Shown one piece after another: positions 1 through 8,891 of a DNA stretch of 64,000 nt (positions are counted from its first letter, which is position 1; each line of letters begins with the position of its first letter). Where the stretch lies: positions 1-64,000 of the forward strand of contig JAJFHE010000009.1 in the NCBI GenBank assembly GCA_021775755.1, in the 5' to 3' direction. The notes below the pieces were generated by a model. It ran no database searches, was not told the DNA's origin, and saw only the letters and a list, made by a program, of their open reading frames with translations. The position numbers were made by a program, and so were the translations under genes. The DNA is from Hyphomicrobiales bacterium (GTDB taxonomy: Bacteria; Pseudomonadota; Alphaproteobacteria; Rhizobiales; JAJFHB01).

Positions 1-396
<396 letters not shown>

Positions 397-490
397 CTCA
401 TTGAGAGTGCTTATCAAGTGAACATGCACCCCTCTCGCTCACGCGAGAGACCCAAGTAAACGAAAATTCCAGTAATTGATCTGTTCTTCG

Positions 491-612
491 CCGGTCTGGT
501 GGTTATTGCGAGGTGTCTGAACCCGATCCCATCCCGAACTCGGTCGTTAAACGCCTCAGCGCCGATGGTACTTTGTCTTAAGACACGGGAGAGTAGGACG
601 CTGCCAGGCCTG
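491..612 (+). rRNA. 5S ribosomal RNA
   Basis: This has typical 5S content: CCGATCCCATCCCGAACTCG at 523-542 and GGGAGAGTAGG near 588-598. Helix I can be drawn between GGTCTGG (493-499) and CCAGGCC (604-610). The exact termini are uncertain by a few bases. It is the last RNA of this rrn operon before a terminator. No tRNA-fMet follows immediately, although that is the common arrangement in Hyphomicrobiales. Confidence 0.9.
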
Positions 613-689
613 CCAAGAACAGATTAGAAAAGTGATCATCAAAATCTTCTTCACGAAATTGGCTTGCGCGCCAAATTCCCGCGCAAACA

Positions 690-724
690 AAAACGCCGCA
701 GGCTCACGCCCGCGGCTTTTTTTT
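690..724 (+). terminator. Rho-independent terminator of the rRNA operon
   Basis: GCCGC (695-699) pairs with GCGGC (712-716), followed directly by a run of eight T (717-724). It sits about 80 bases after 5S, which fits the end of the rrn transcript. Confidence 0.8.
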
Positions 725-766
725 GTTGGCTGCAACAATTTCTGTGAATGGGTTCGGAGAAACGGC

Positions 767-1366
767 CTACTGCGTGCGGCGCAGCTCGAACACCCGCTGA
801 AAGCCCGAACTCGGCGCATCGATGGTCACATTTAGCCGTCCGGCGGAGCAGCGGTAGGCCAGTTCGCTGGCGCGGCCCATGCCGGTAACGGGAACCGGGG
901 CGAAGACAACGCTGTCGGAACCTGGAACGGTCGAGCGGAACGTCACCGAATTTGAGCTCTCCGTAAAACAGAGTTTGCCGGCGGATGTGCAATAGGCACC
1001 AATGGTTTCGCCCGCACCGGACATGCCGATTGAAAACCCGTCCACTGAGCCGGCGCTTACAGAGCCCTTCAGCTTGTTTGCTTCAAATGCGTAGGTGCCG
1101 CGCCGGTCGAGCCGTACATCGACACTGCCGTTCGACCACGACAGGCTGAGCGCGGAGCCGGCCATGAGGTTTTCATAGATGCCATTGAGCTCCGATGCCG
1201 CGATCGACCAGGTGCCGACAACGCATGGGTCCGGGGCTGCGGCCTGGCAAATGCAGGCTTCAGCCTGTGCCGGTCCCGATGAGGTGAATGAACTGAGTGC
1301 AAGAGCGGCGAGTGCGCCCACGTGAAGCGAAGAGTTTGAAGCAGGTGCCCGTTTAAGTCTTCGCAT
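767..1366 (-). CDS. Exported hypothetical protein
   Basis: A 199-residue protein read from the ATG at 1366, chosen because GGGGAG lies about 7 bases upstream. It begins with basic residues and a hydrophobic stretch, ending in a plausible signal-peptidase site (AQA-EA). The mature protein starts with a CxC and has CVVGTWSI early on, reminiscent of small beta-rich periplasmic or lipocalin-like proteins. It is rich in Ser, Gly and Val and has paired cysteines. I do not recognise a named family. It faces the rRNA operon terminator convergently, and its start is about 270 bases from the divergent exported gene at 1634. Confidence 0.6.
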   Translation of the reverse strand: MRRLKRAPASNSSLHVGALAALALSSFTSSGPAQAEACICQAAAPDPCVVGTWSIAASELNGIYENLMAGSALSLSWSNGSVDVRLDRRGTYAFEANKLKGSVSAGSVDGFSIGMSGAGETIGAYCTSAGKLCFTESSNSVTFRSTVPGSDSVVFAPVPVTGMGRASELAYRCSAGRLNVTIDAPSSGFQRVFELRRTQ

Positions 1367-1633
1367 ACCGGCTCCCCACCACGTGCGAATTTCCCATGCC
1401 CAGCACTGCATATGGGGGCGCGCGCGCGGTTCGCCAACCCCCCGGGCGTGCAAACAAGTGGCACTGCCAAGTCCGCAAAAGTGAGCGCCTCACGGCCCCG
1501 TGAGTTCTCAAAAACATCCGTTCACGGTGTTTTTTGTTTTGAATGCCAATGAACGGGATTACCTATCATGAGTACGGATAAGCCGTGCCGCACGGCAGGA
1601 CGCGCCGTGCAAGACAGGGAGGGAGGTTGATCC

Positions 1634-2068
1634 ATGAGGTATATTGCAAGCCTTCTCGGCGGGGCCGCGCTGCTGCTCTCGGCGGTGGTCGGCGCCAATG
1701 CCGCGGCAACGCCTGAACGCATATCGGTCACCGGCGAGCTGATCGATACGTGGTGCCACGTTACCGAGATCATGTATGCACTGGGCACCGCACACCACAA
1801 GTGTGCCATCTGGTGCGCCGTCGGAGGTATCCCGGTGTCGGTGCTTGGTGAGGACGGCACTTTGTATATGGTTCTCAAGATCGAGGGCGACGACCGCTCC
1901 GTTGCCAATGATCGCATCATCCGCATCCAGACCCATCAGGTAACTGTCGAGGGTGATCTTTATGTGCGCGACGGGGTCAACTATCTCGTCGTCAATCAGG
2001 TTGCCGATGACCACGGGATCGTCAATCTCACCCATGAAGACTACGGCATTCAGCCGTTTGGAGAATAA
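1634..2068 (+). CDS. Exported Cys/His-rich protein of a putative copper-handling cluster
   Basis: 144 residues with a clear signal peptide (hydrophobic 5-22, ANA-AT site). GGAGG precedes the ATG. The mature domain looks like a small beta-barrel of OB type and carries a conspicuous set of possible metal ligands: C41-H42, H54-H55, C57 and C61, followed by GGIPV. It is the first gene of a tight three-gene run (4-base and 5-base gaps) whose third member is a SCO1/SenC protein. A copper-relay or cytochrome-oxidase assembly role is inferred from this context and these residues. I cannot name the family. Confidence 0.75.
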   Translation: MRYIASLLGGAALLLSAVVGANAAATPERISVTGELIDTWCHVTEIMYALGTAHHKCAIWCAVGGIPVSVLGEDGTLYMVLKIEGDDRSVANDRIIRIQTHQVTVEGDLYVRDGVNYLVVNQVADDHGIVNLTHEDYGIQPFGE

Positions 2069-2072
2069 GCCG

Positions 2073-2588
2073 ATGACGCGAACACTGCTTGCGGCGCTTG
2101 CCGCCACGCTCATGCTGCACGGTTCCGCTACGGCGGCCGATAGCTGGGGCATCGAGTTTGAAGAAGTCGTACGAGAAAAGGCCAAGGTGGTCGACCTTCT
2201 GTGTGAGGTGACCGGCGAATGCGCCGGCAACTGCGGTGACGGCAGTCGCCAGCTTGGACTACTTTTCGACGATGGCCGGCTTGTCCCGGTGGTTAAGAAC
2301 TTCGACATATTCGCCGGCGCCACTGCTGACCTCCTTCAGTTCTGCGGCAAACGCGTTGAGGCGGATGGCCTCATGATCAACGACCCGCAAATGCCGATCT
2401 TTGCGCTGCAGTTCAAGCGGCTTGCACCCGATGGTCCATGGAGTCGTGCCAACCAGTGGGGCAAGAACTGGTCGCAGGCAAATGGCGGGCAGGCCGTGAA
2501 CCAGTGGTTCCGTAACGATGACACGGTCAATGAACTGCTCGAGGCAGACGGCGTGTTCGGCATTCGCGGGCTGGAGCCTGAGGAATAA
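2073..2588 (+). CDS. Exported hypothetical protein, middle gene of the SCO cluster
   Basis: 171 residues from the ATG at 2073, four bases after the previous stop. The signal peptide runs to about residue 21 (ATA-AD). The mature part has C44, C50 and C54 (CEVTGECAGNC) and a later FCG, so it may bind a metal or form disulfides. The middle section alternates short beta strands much like the preceding gene's product, so the two may share an OB-like fold. The C-terminal third is acidic with WG and NQW motifs. The function is unknown. Synteny with the SCO gene suggests a periplasmic metal or electron-transfer setting. Confidence 0.7.
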   Translation: MTRTLLAALAATLMLHGSATAADSWGIEFEEVVREKAKVVDLLCEVTGECAGNCGDGSRQLGLLFDDGRLVPVVKNFDIFAGATADLLQFCGKRVEADGLMINDPQMPIFALQFKRLAPDGPWSRANQWGKNWSQANGGQAVNQWFRNDDTVNELLEADGVFGIRGLEPEE

Positions 2589-2593
2589 GCGTG

Positions 2594-3208
2594 ATGCAGG
2601 CAAGATTGGCCGGTCTCGTGGCGGCGACGATACTGGCTGCCGGCGTTATGATCGCGGGAACGCTTTCACCGCGCGCATCCGAAGAAGCGCCACCATTGCC
2701 GTTCGACCAGCTCTTCGGCGGGTCTTTTACGCTGATCGATCACGACGGCAACGCGCGCACGGAAATGGACTATTTCGGACGCTTTGCGCTGATTACTTTC
2801 GGCTACACGACCTGCCCAGACATCTGCCCGACAAACCTGCAGGCGATGGCGCGGGCGCTTGACCTCATCGGCTCGCGGGCGATGGATGTGCAACCGCTCT
2901 TCATCTCGCTCGATCCGCAACGCGACACGCCGGAGGTGTTGAAGGACTATGTCGGCTATTTCGGCGAGACCTTCGTCGGGCTTACCGGCGCTGAACGCGA
3001 TGTTGCAGATGTCGTGCGCGCCTATAGGATCCACCGCGTTAAAGTCATTCCCGAGTGGTCCAAGAGCGCCGACGATTATCTCGTCGACCACTCAAGCCTG
3101 ACGTTTCTCGTCGGGCCGGACGGCAAGGTGCTCACCATATTCCCGCACGATACGGCGCCGGAAACGATGGCGATGCGGCTCAGAAACTATATGGGCGCCG
3201 AAGGCTAA
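2594..3208 (+). CDS. SCO1/SenC family copper chaperone-like protein
   Basis: 204 residues from the ATG at 2594. A GTG just before it is possible, but TGAGGA is better spaced for the ATG. An N-terminal signal or anchor (4-26) is followed by the thioredoxin-like SCO domain. The diagnostic copper ligands are present: C74 and C78 in TTCPDIC, and H166 in VDHSS. SCO proteins deliver copper to the CuA site of cytochrome c oxidase or act as periplasmic thiol reductants. No oxidase genes are nearby. The partners here are two unfamiliar exported Cys-rich proteins, suggesting a dedicated copper or thiol relay. Confidence 0.92.
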   Translation: MQARLAGLVAATILAAGVMIAGTLSPRASEEAPPLPFDQLFGGSFTLIDHDGNARTEMDYFGRFALITFGYTTCPDICPTNLQAMARALDLIGSRAMDVQPLFISLDPQRDTPEVLKDYVGYFGETFVGLTGAERDVADVVRAYRIHRVKVIPEWSKSADDYLVDHSSLTFLVGPDGKVLTIFPHDTAPETMAMRLRNYMGAEG

Positions 3209-3229
3209 CGAGATTCCGCTCTGGCCCGG

Positions 3230-4057
3230 TCACTCGAACCAGGCGTGGGCACGAGGCGTCAGAAAAGCCTCGAAGACGACCAGCGGCACCTTGACGGAAA
3301 ACTCTCCTTCCACAAACGATCCCACATAATAGGGCGCAAAGTGGAACGAAAGTCCGCGGGCCTCGCCGCCCGCGTTGCCGTAGATCCCGTAGATTTCAAA
3401 GTTCTCAAGCGCCGGTTCCGTGCCGCGTTCGATGAAGTCGTCCTCGCCGGCCTCATCGATAAAGCTGCCGATGGCACGCTTCTGCCGGTAAAGGTCCTCG
3501 CGCACGAAGGTGGCAATGGTCCGAAGGAACGGCACGCCGGGCGTAAACAACGCCTCGAGCGGAACGACCTCGTTCGATGCCAGGTCGTAAACGAGCGCGC
3601 GGTAGATGAGATTGCCGTGCGCGCCGCCGGTGTATGAGTAGACACCCGACAGCAGGCTTACAACTTTTGAATTGCCGAAAAGCTGGCCGACCTCCATCTC
3701 ATGCGACCAGCCAAAACCTTTCTCGATGGCTTCCTCGGCAAACGTCAGGGTTTCGGCGCGCTCCTCATCTGTTAGCTCGGTTGAGAACCTGACGCTACTG
3801 CCGATATAGCGCTCAACCATGGCTCGCACGGCGTTCTCAAGGGCTTTCGAACAGAGCATCGCCGCCGGAAAGTTGATAGAAACGTCCTGCGCGTCGATCG
3901 TCCGCGAAGTGGCGAGACTCTCTGGCGAGGCCGCATCGGCCCGGGCGCAGGTATAGATACTTGTGCTTTCATCGGCGCTGGACGGTGACGGAGCAACGCT
4001 CACCGCGAACGCAACCGCAAAACGTGCGAACAGCCTCTTTGCGGGGTTATTTTTCAT
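3230..4057 (-). CDS. Exported DUF3298/RsiV-like protein
   Basis: 275 residues from the ATG at 4057, which has GGAGGG about 6 bases upstream; longer readings have no such site. There is a signal peptide to about residue 28. The body carries the YTGGAHG motif and the following LFTPG segment typical of the DUF3298 (RsiV C-terminal) fold, found in lysozyme-inhibitor-like and anti-sigma-like proteins. It has no transmembrane anchor beyond the signal peptide, so it is probably a free periplasmic protein. It is convergent with the SCO gene, with a 21-base gap. Confidence 0.75.
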   Translation of the reverse strand: MKNNPAKRLFARFAVAFAVSVAPSPSSADESTSIYTCARADAASPESLATSRTIDAQDVSINFPAAMLCSKALENAVRAMVERYIGSSVRFSTELTDEERAETLTFAEEAIEKGFGWSHEMEVGQLFGNSKVVSLLSGVYSYTGGAHGNLIYRALVYDLASNEVVPLEALFTPGVPFLRTIATFVREDLYRQKRAIGSFIDEAGEDDFIERGTEPALENFEIYGIYGNAGGEARGLSFHFAPYYVGSFVEGEFSVKVPLVVFEAFLTPRAHAWFE

Positions 4058-4226
4058 TCGACCCTCCGGCCTGGAACACCATTGCCACACGGCAGATGAG
4101 CATAAAGCGAGCCGGTCTCGCGGGAGGAGCGGCATAATCGCACGGACCGGCCAAAAAACGTGGCTATCACCGTTCATTGTCCTTTCCCTCGTGGCCAAGC
4201 TCGTCTATAAGTCCCTCCACTCTTGG

Positions 4227-4303
<77 letters not shown>

Positions 4304-4309
4304 AAAAAC

Positions 4310-4335
4310 GGCCCGGCCTTATTGCCGGGCCTTTT
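4310..4335 (+). terminator. Rho-independent terminator after tRNA-fMet
   Basis: GGCCCGGC (4310-4317) pairs with GCCGGGCC (4324-4331) around a 6-base loop, followed by TTTT. It lies 7 bases after the tRNA CCA end. Confidence 0.85.
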
Positions 4336-4650
4336 GTGTTTCAGGGGTCCCTTTTAAGAGGTTTGCCCTTCACCGGAGGTCTGCCACGCACGTGGCCGCC
4401 CGGGTCCCGGTCCGAGTTGCCAGCGGAATTGCTGCGTGAACGTTTGGCCGGGGTGGTTCAGGCCGCGCGGTTTGCGACATCGGATAGTGCGGGGCTGGCG
4501 GCTCAAACCGGCTGAAAAAAGGCTGCCTGATCAACGCGGTCGCGCCCTACATATGTCACCATTTTAGCAGATGTCGTATTTTATAGAATGCGCTCGTATG
4601 TTGGTTGAACCGCAAGACACCGATCGGACAGTAAAGAAGGCAAACTCGCA
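4336..4650. other. Intergenic stretch with no recognisable gene
   Basis: About 315 bases between the tRNA terminator and the interrupted dioxygenase gene. An open plus-strand stretch at about 4399-4515 has protein-like composition (LPAELLRERLAGVVQAARF), but it lacks a start or domain and may be a degraded remnant. The last 100 bases are AT-richer and probably hold the promoter of the next gene. Confidence 0.4.
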
Positions 4651-5511
4651 ATGTCGTCACTTGCAAAGGCCCAGAAGGACGCGTTCTGGCGCGATGGTGT
4701 GCTTGTCGTTGAAGGGGCCGTAACGGGTGCGGAGCTTGAGGCTCTGCGGGGCGTCTTTTCAGGGTGGGTGGAAGAGAGCAAGCGCCACGCCCGCGACTAC
4801 GGCGAAACGCTTGACGGGCGCGCGCGGTTCGATCTGGAACCGGGACACACGGCCAACACACCGGCGCTGCGCCGGGTGCAGTCTCCCGAAGAGGTTTCGG
4901 ACGCCTATCTCGGCGTCATGCGTTCCGCCGCGACGGTCGAATTCGTCGCCGATCTGATCGGGCCGTCGCTGCGGTTCCATCATGGCAAGGTGAACTCCAA
5001 GCTTCCCGGCGCGGCAACGACGGTCAAGTTTCATCAGGATTTTACGTTTCAGCCGATGTCCAATGACGACATGATTACGGCGCTCTTGTTCGTTGATGAT
5101 GTGACCGCGGAGAACGGACCGCTCGAGGTCGTCCCGGGCACTCACAAGGGTCCGCTCTACTCGCTCTAGCACAACGGCGTTTTTACCGGCGCGGTGGCGG
5201 ATGCAGTCTATGAAAAACACAAGCCAGACATCGTCCGGTGCACGGGCAAAGCCGGTTCCGTCTGCCTTATGCACTCAAGCCTTCTGCATGGCTCGGCGCC
5301 TAACATGTCGGGCAGCCAGAGGACGCTCTATATCGCGACCTGTTACTCTGAGGATGCGGTGGAGCTCAGCGCGAACGCGCTGCCAAGCCGGCATACCCAC
5401 GAGCTGGTGTGCGGCGAAATCTCCGGCCGCGTGCGGTGTTCGTCCTATGAAATGGAAATACCCGAAGTGCCCAAGGATACGTCCTTCTTTGCTCAGCAGG
5501 CTGTGGGTTGA
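4651..5511 (+). pseudogene. Phytanoyl-CoA dioxygenase family gene interrupted by an in-frame TAG
   Basis: A single frame of 286 codons encodes an Fe(II)/2-oxoglutarate oxygenase of the PhyH type, but codon 173 (5167-5169) is TAG. The first half has the HxD iron-binding pair (H128, D130 in KFHQD). The second half, after the stop, continues without frameshift and holds the distal His (LLHGSAPN) and the 2OG-binding Arg (SQRTLY). The stop falls in YSL-stop-HNG, where family members usually have Trp, so TGG to TAG is the simplest cause. Neither half alone can bind iron properly. AAGAAGG precedes the ATG at 4651. Sequencing error or readthrough remain possible. Confidence 0.85.
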
Positions 5512-5531
5512 CGAGGCTGGCCTGAAGCGGT

Positions 5532-5947
5532 CTAGGACCAATGAAGTTTGCGTTTGTCCAGAAACGCGGCGATGCCGTATTCGAGTGCCTTGGCGGCCGT
5601 TATGGTTTCACCGCTATAGAACATATGAAACGCCCGGCTCCTGCCGACCAGCCGCACCAGACCCTGTGTGCCGGCGACCGGCGGGATGACGCCGATGTTG
5701 ACCTCGGGCTGGCCAAGGCGCGCATCGCTGGCGACGAAGCGCAGGTCCGCATGCAGTGTCATCTCCAGCCCGCCGGCGACAGCCACGCCGCTTATGGCGG
5801 CCAGTATGGGTTTGGGCGATGCGCGCAATAAATGCCACCCTTGGTATCATACAGCATTTCCCAATCTACGGCGTTCCTCGGGTCCCGGCTAAATCGGAAC
5901 CAGCCCGCGGAATCGCTTATATCCAGATCAACAAAGCTGAAGCTCAC
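5532..5947 (-). pseudogene. Enoyl-CoA hydratase/isomerase remnant with internal deletions
   Basis: Read on the minus strand from a GTG at 5947 (GGAAGG upstream), the sequence gives a crotonase-like N-terminus with SRDPRNAVDWEML, then loses frame near 5835-5845. The core resumes in another frame at 5828 with ASPKPILAAISGVAVAGG, DLRFVASDARLGQPEV and RLVGRSRAFHMFYSGE. It then jumps directly to what looks like the crotonase C-terminus, GIAAFLDKRK. At least two segments are therefore missing: roughly 50 residues before the core and the helical region before the tail. This is a non-functional relic facing another broken gene. Confidence 0.75.
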
Positions 5948-6088
5948 TGCGATGTCCTTCCCTGATCGCCGAAGCGTTCGTTGGCGCAGAAGTGCCCCTC
6001 ACGGTGGCACACTCTTAACAGGCAGTCTGCCCGTATTGTCCGGGGCGGGATCGGTTTTTTCGTTGGCGAGCGCTGGAACGGATCAGCC

Positions 6089-7120
6089 TCAAAGTCTGAT
6101 GTGATAGAGATAGCGCGCAATGGTGCCGGCTTCGAATGCCGGGAGGAACTCGCCCGCCGCTTCTTCGATGAGACTTTCAGCGATGAAGCCGTTGCCTTCC
6201 GCTTCGAACTCTACGCGCAGATCCGATGCCGCATCGAGGTTGCGCCGCCAGAACGCGGCGTTCTGTACGGTGTAGTCGAACGCCTCGTAGCTCCATCCAA
6301 GTTTTTGCAGAGCGCGCGCGAAGTCGGTGTTGTCGGCTTTGAGGATGTTCGGCAGATCGCCTTCGGAGCGGTTCTGCGCAATGAAGACGCCAATCCGCCC
6401 ATGCGCCCGGACGGCCTTTGCAACCCGCCCCAAGGCATCCTCCAGATCCGCTACCCAGTAGAGGGTGTCGAGCGAAACGACCGCATCGAAGGACCCTTCA
6501 GGCAGGTCTAGTTGATTGATATCCGCCTGAATGAAATCAAGCCGGCCGCTTTCGCCGGCCGTGCGCCGCTTGGCTTCCGCAATGGCGGTGGCCGCATAGT
6601 CCAGTCCGGTAACGACGGCGCCGGTTTCGTCGGCAATGTATTTCGAAATCACTCCGGCACCGCAACCAAGGTCGAGCACTTTGTCACTTTTCTTGATGTC
6701 GAGATGCGCCAGAAGTTCGCCGAGGTCGGTCATATCCACCTGCCCCTCCTGGCAAAGGTCCAGGCCGAAGACCCGTTCGCACAGTTTCGAGTGGGCGGCG
6801 CTTGCGAAAGCGGCGGGGTAGAATTTCTGGTAGTAGTAGAAGTATCTGTCCGGCCGCTCGTGATTGTAGGTCCGGGCTATCGCCTGGCTGGCGGCGGTGA
6901 GGGTGATGCCTGCAGCATCCTCGTCAATCAGCCCCTTCGTGGCGAGGCTCTCGAACGCGCCGGTCCAATCCTCCAGAAATTCCGCAAACCTTGCGCCGGC
7001 GGCCTCAAGTGAGGCGCGGTCGCTCGGCAGCCCTTCATCGGCCGCTTTGTCGAGGCTCGCGAGGATCTGTATTTCCGCTTCGCTCAAGCCGTCGGTCGCG
7101 GTTTGGTTTGGTTCTCGCAT
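6089..7120 (-). CDS. Class I SAM-dependent methyltransferase
   Basis: 343 residues from the ATG at 7120, which has AAGGTG 5 bases upstream; an ATG at 7174 would add 18 residues without a clear site. The N-terminal 110 residues are helical. The Rossmann methyltransferase domain follows with VLDLGCGAG (about 148-156), TGLDYA and FDAVVSLDTLYWV. The substrate is unknown; the tail contains WRRN and YLYHIRL. It is divergent from the CadC-like regulator, and a repeated GGATGCTGGA lies in the shared upstream region. The stand-alone context gives no pathway. Confidence 0.85.
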   Translation of the reverse strand: MREPNQTATDGLSEAEIQILASLDKAADEGLPSDRASLEAAGARFAEFLEDWTGAFESLATKGLIDEDAAGITLTAASQAIARTYNHERPDRYFYYYQKFYPAAFASAAHSKLCERVFGLDLCQEGQVDMTDLGELLAHLDIKKSDKVLDLGCGAGVISKYIADETGAVVTGLDYAATAIAEAKRRTAGESGRLDFIQADINQLDLPEGSFDAVVSLDTLYWVADLEDALGRVAKAVRAHGRIGVFIAQNRSEGDLPNILKADNTDFARALQKLGWSYEAFDYTVQNAAFWRRNLDAASDLRVEFEAEGNGFIAESLIEEAAGEFLPAFEAGTIARYLYHIRL

Positions 7121-7130
7121 GGCACACCTT

Positions 7131-7160
7131 GGATGCTGGACTTGGGGGATGCTGGATTGG
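7131..7160. repeat. Short direct repeat in a divergent promoter region
   Basis: GGATGCTGGA at 7131-7140 recurs at 7147-7156. Each copy is followed by a (C)TTGGG-like run, giving two tandem units 16 bases apart. It lies between the methyltransferase and CadC-like genes (inside the longer alternative methyltransferase reading), so it could be a tandem operator. Confidence 0.35.
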
Positions 7161-7245
7161 GCCGGATCGCTCATAAGGGGTCGAGACTAGCTTGAAAGCA
7201 GGTGTAGACTGCGTGGAGATTTGGTGGAATTTCGGTCACGCAAAA

Positions 7246-8826
7246 ATGGAAGCAAGCAGGTTCGACCCGGAGTTCGTGCTCGACCTTGCCAGTAGCGCGT
7301 TGACGGCGCATGGCAGGCCGGTTCCGCTTACGCCGAAATGTTTTTCGATGTTGCGCCATTTTGCGCTCAATCCCGGCCGCCTGATCACCCGGCAGGAACT
7401 TCTTGAGAACGTCTGGCCGGATACGCATGTCAGCGAAGATTTGGTGAAAGACTATGTGCGCAAGCTTCGGCGGCTTCTGGGCGACGATGCCGCCAAGCCA
7501 CGGGTTATAGAAACCGCGCGCGGCATGGGCTATCGCCTGGTGGGTGACGTTTCGGTTTTCAGCATAGCCGGGGCACGGGAAACGGCAGACCCGGTCGTGC
7601 CACAGCAGCCCACAATTGCCGTCCTGCCTTTCGCGGATACATCCGAAGGCGCCGATCAGCGTTTTTTCACAGCTGGCATCGCGGAAGATATTATCGCAGA
7701 GCTCGCCCGGTTCCGGTCTCTTACAGTGATTGCCCGCGATTCGTCGTTTCTGTTCGACCCGGCAACGTTCTCTAACGGGACCGCAGCACGTGACCTGGGT
7801 GCCCAGTACTTCGTGTGCGGCGCGGTACAAAGGGAGGGTGGCCGGGCCCGCATACATGTGCAATTGCTGGAGGCGGACGGTGGCGCGGTCGTCTGGGCCG
7901 AGCACTACGACCACGCCCTGGAGGACGTGTTTGCGGTGCAGGACGAAATCGCCCGGGCCGTCGCTGCGACCCTCATTGGACATCTTGAAGAGTTCGGCCG
8001 GCAGCGCGCCGCGCGTAAACGGCCCGCCAACCTTGCAGTTTACGATTGCCTGCTGCTTGGCAATTGGCACTTGCGGCAATACTCAAAAGCCGATGTTCTC
8101 GCGGCCCGCAGATTGTTCAGTCGCGCAATCGAGCTTGAGCCCGCAAACGCCAGGGCGCACGCGGAGTTGGCCTTCAGCTGTCTGATCGAATTCTGGTCCG
8201 ACTGGACGGTGGCGCCGGGCGAAGCGGTGAACAGGGCGTTCACACTGGCCGCCAAGGCGGTTGAACTGGACCGCTACGACAGCCGTGCGCATCTCTATCT
8301 CGCGACCGCGTACTGTTACGGAAAATCAAATTTCGAGGCTGCCCGCCGGGCCTTCGATGAAGCAGGCCGGCTCAATCCCAACGACTATGATGTGTTCTGC
8401 CTGCGCAGCTGGCTGCTTGCGCTATCCGGCGAAAGCGAAGAGGGGATAGCCTGTGCCGAGCAGGCGCTGCATCTGAGCCCGCTGACGACGGAAGACTGTC
8501 GTGTGGCCCAGTGCATTGCCGCCTATGGTGCCAGGCGTTACGACGATGCCCTGTCCGCGCTTCTCAAAATCGCCGCTCCGAGCAACCATGTGAATGCGTG
8601 TCTTGCCATGTGCTATGCGCAACTTGGCCGGCGCTTCGATGCGACAGAGGCAATGCGTAAGTTTCTTGCCGCGGCGGCGGATGCAATCGCCGATTATCCC
8701 GGTACCAGCAAGCAAGCGTGGCGGCGCTACTGGAAGATCCGGTATCCGTTCCGGAAAGACGCGGATTTCGTGCACATGCTTGAGGGCCTGAGAACGGCGG
8801 GCATGCCGCTTGATGGGCGGGATTAA
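7246..8826 (+). CDS. CadC-like regulator: winged-helix domain, TolB-like domain and TPRs
   Basis: 526 residues from the ATG at 7246. GTG 7213 or TTG 7192 would lengthen it, but the DNA-binding domain is complete from here. Residues 8-100 are an OmpR/CadC-type winged helix (PLTPKCFSMLRHF, LLENVWP, ARGMGYRL). Residues about 120-235 match the domain often seen with adenylate cyclases and TPR regulators (IAVLPFAD, FFTAGIAEDIIAEL, WAEHYD). The rest is TPR-like helices. There is no receiver and no transmembrane helix, so it is probably a cytoplasmic regulator. The target is unknown; the divergent methyltransferase is the obvious candidate. Confidence 0.85.
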   Translation: MEASRFDPEFVLDLASSALTAHGRPVPLTPKCFSMLRHFALNPGRLITRQELLENVWPDTHVSEDLVKDYVRKLRRLLGDDAAKPRVIETARGMGYRLVGDVSVFSIAGARETADPVVPQQPTIAVLPFADTSEGADQRFFTAGIAEDIIAELARFRSLTVIARDSSFLFDPATFSNGTAARDLGAQYFVCGAVQREGGRARIHVQLLEADGGAVVWAEHYDHALEDVFAVQDEIARAVAATLIGHLEEFGRQRAARKRPANLAVYDCLLLGNWHLRQYSKADVLAARRLFSRAIELEPANARAHAELAFSCLIEFWSDWTVAPGEAVNRAFTLAAKAVELDRYDSRAHLYLATAYCYGKSNFEAARRAFDEAGRLNPNDYDVFCLRSWLLALSGESEEGIACAEQALHLSPLTTEDCRVAQCIAAYGARRYDDALSALLKIAAPSNHVNACLAMCYAQLGRRFDATEAMRKFLAAAADAIADYPGTSKQAWRRYWKIRYPFRKDADFVHMLEGLRTAGMPLDGRD

Positions 8827-8891
8827 TACAATACAAACACTCTATCAAATCGTGATGGTGAGTTTTGACATTGAAGGAGCGCTACGGCGAA

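Noticed and set aside
4399-4515. Short protein-like stretch after tRNA-fMet
   Set aside because: No start codon with a ribosome site of its own, too short, no domain; at most a relic.
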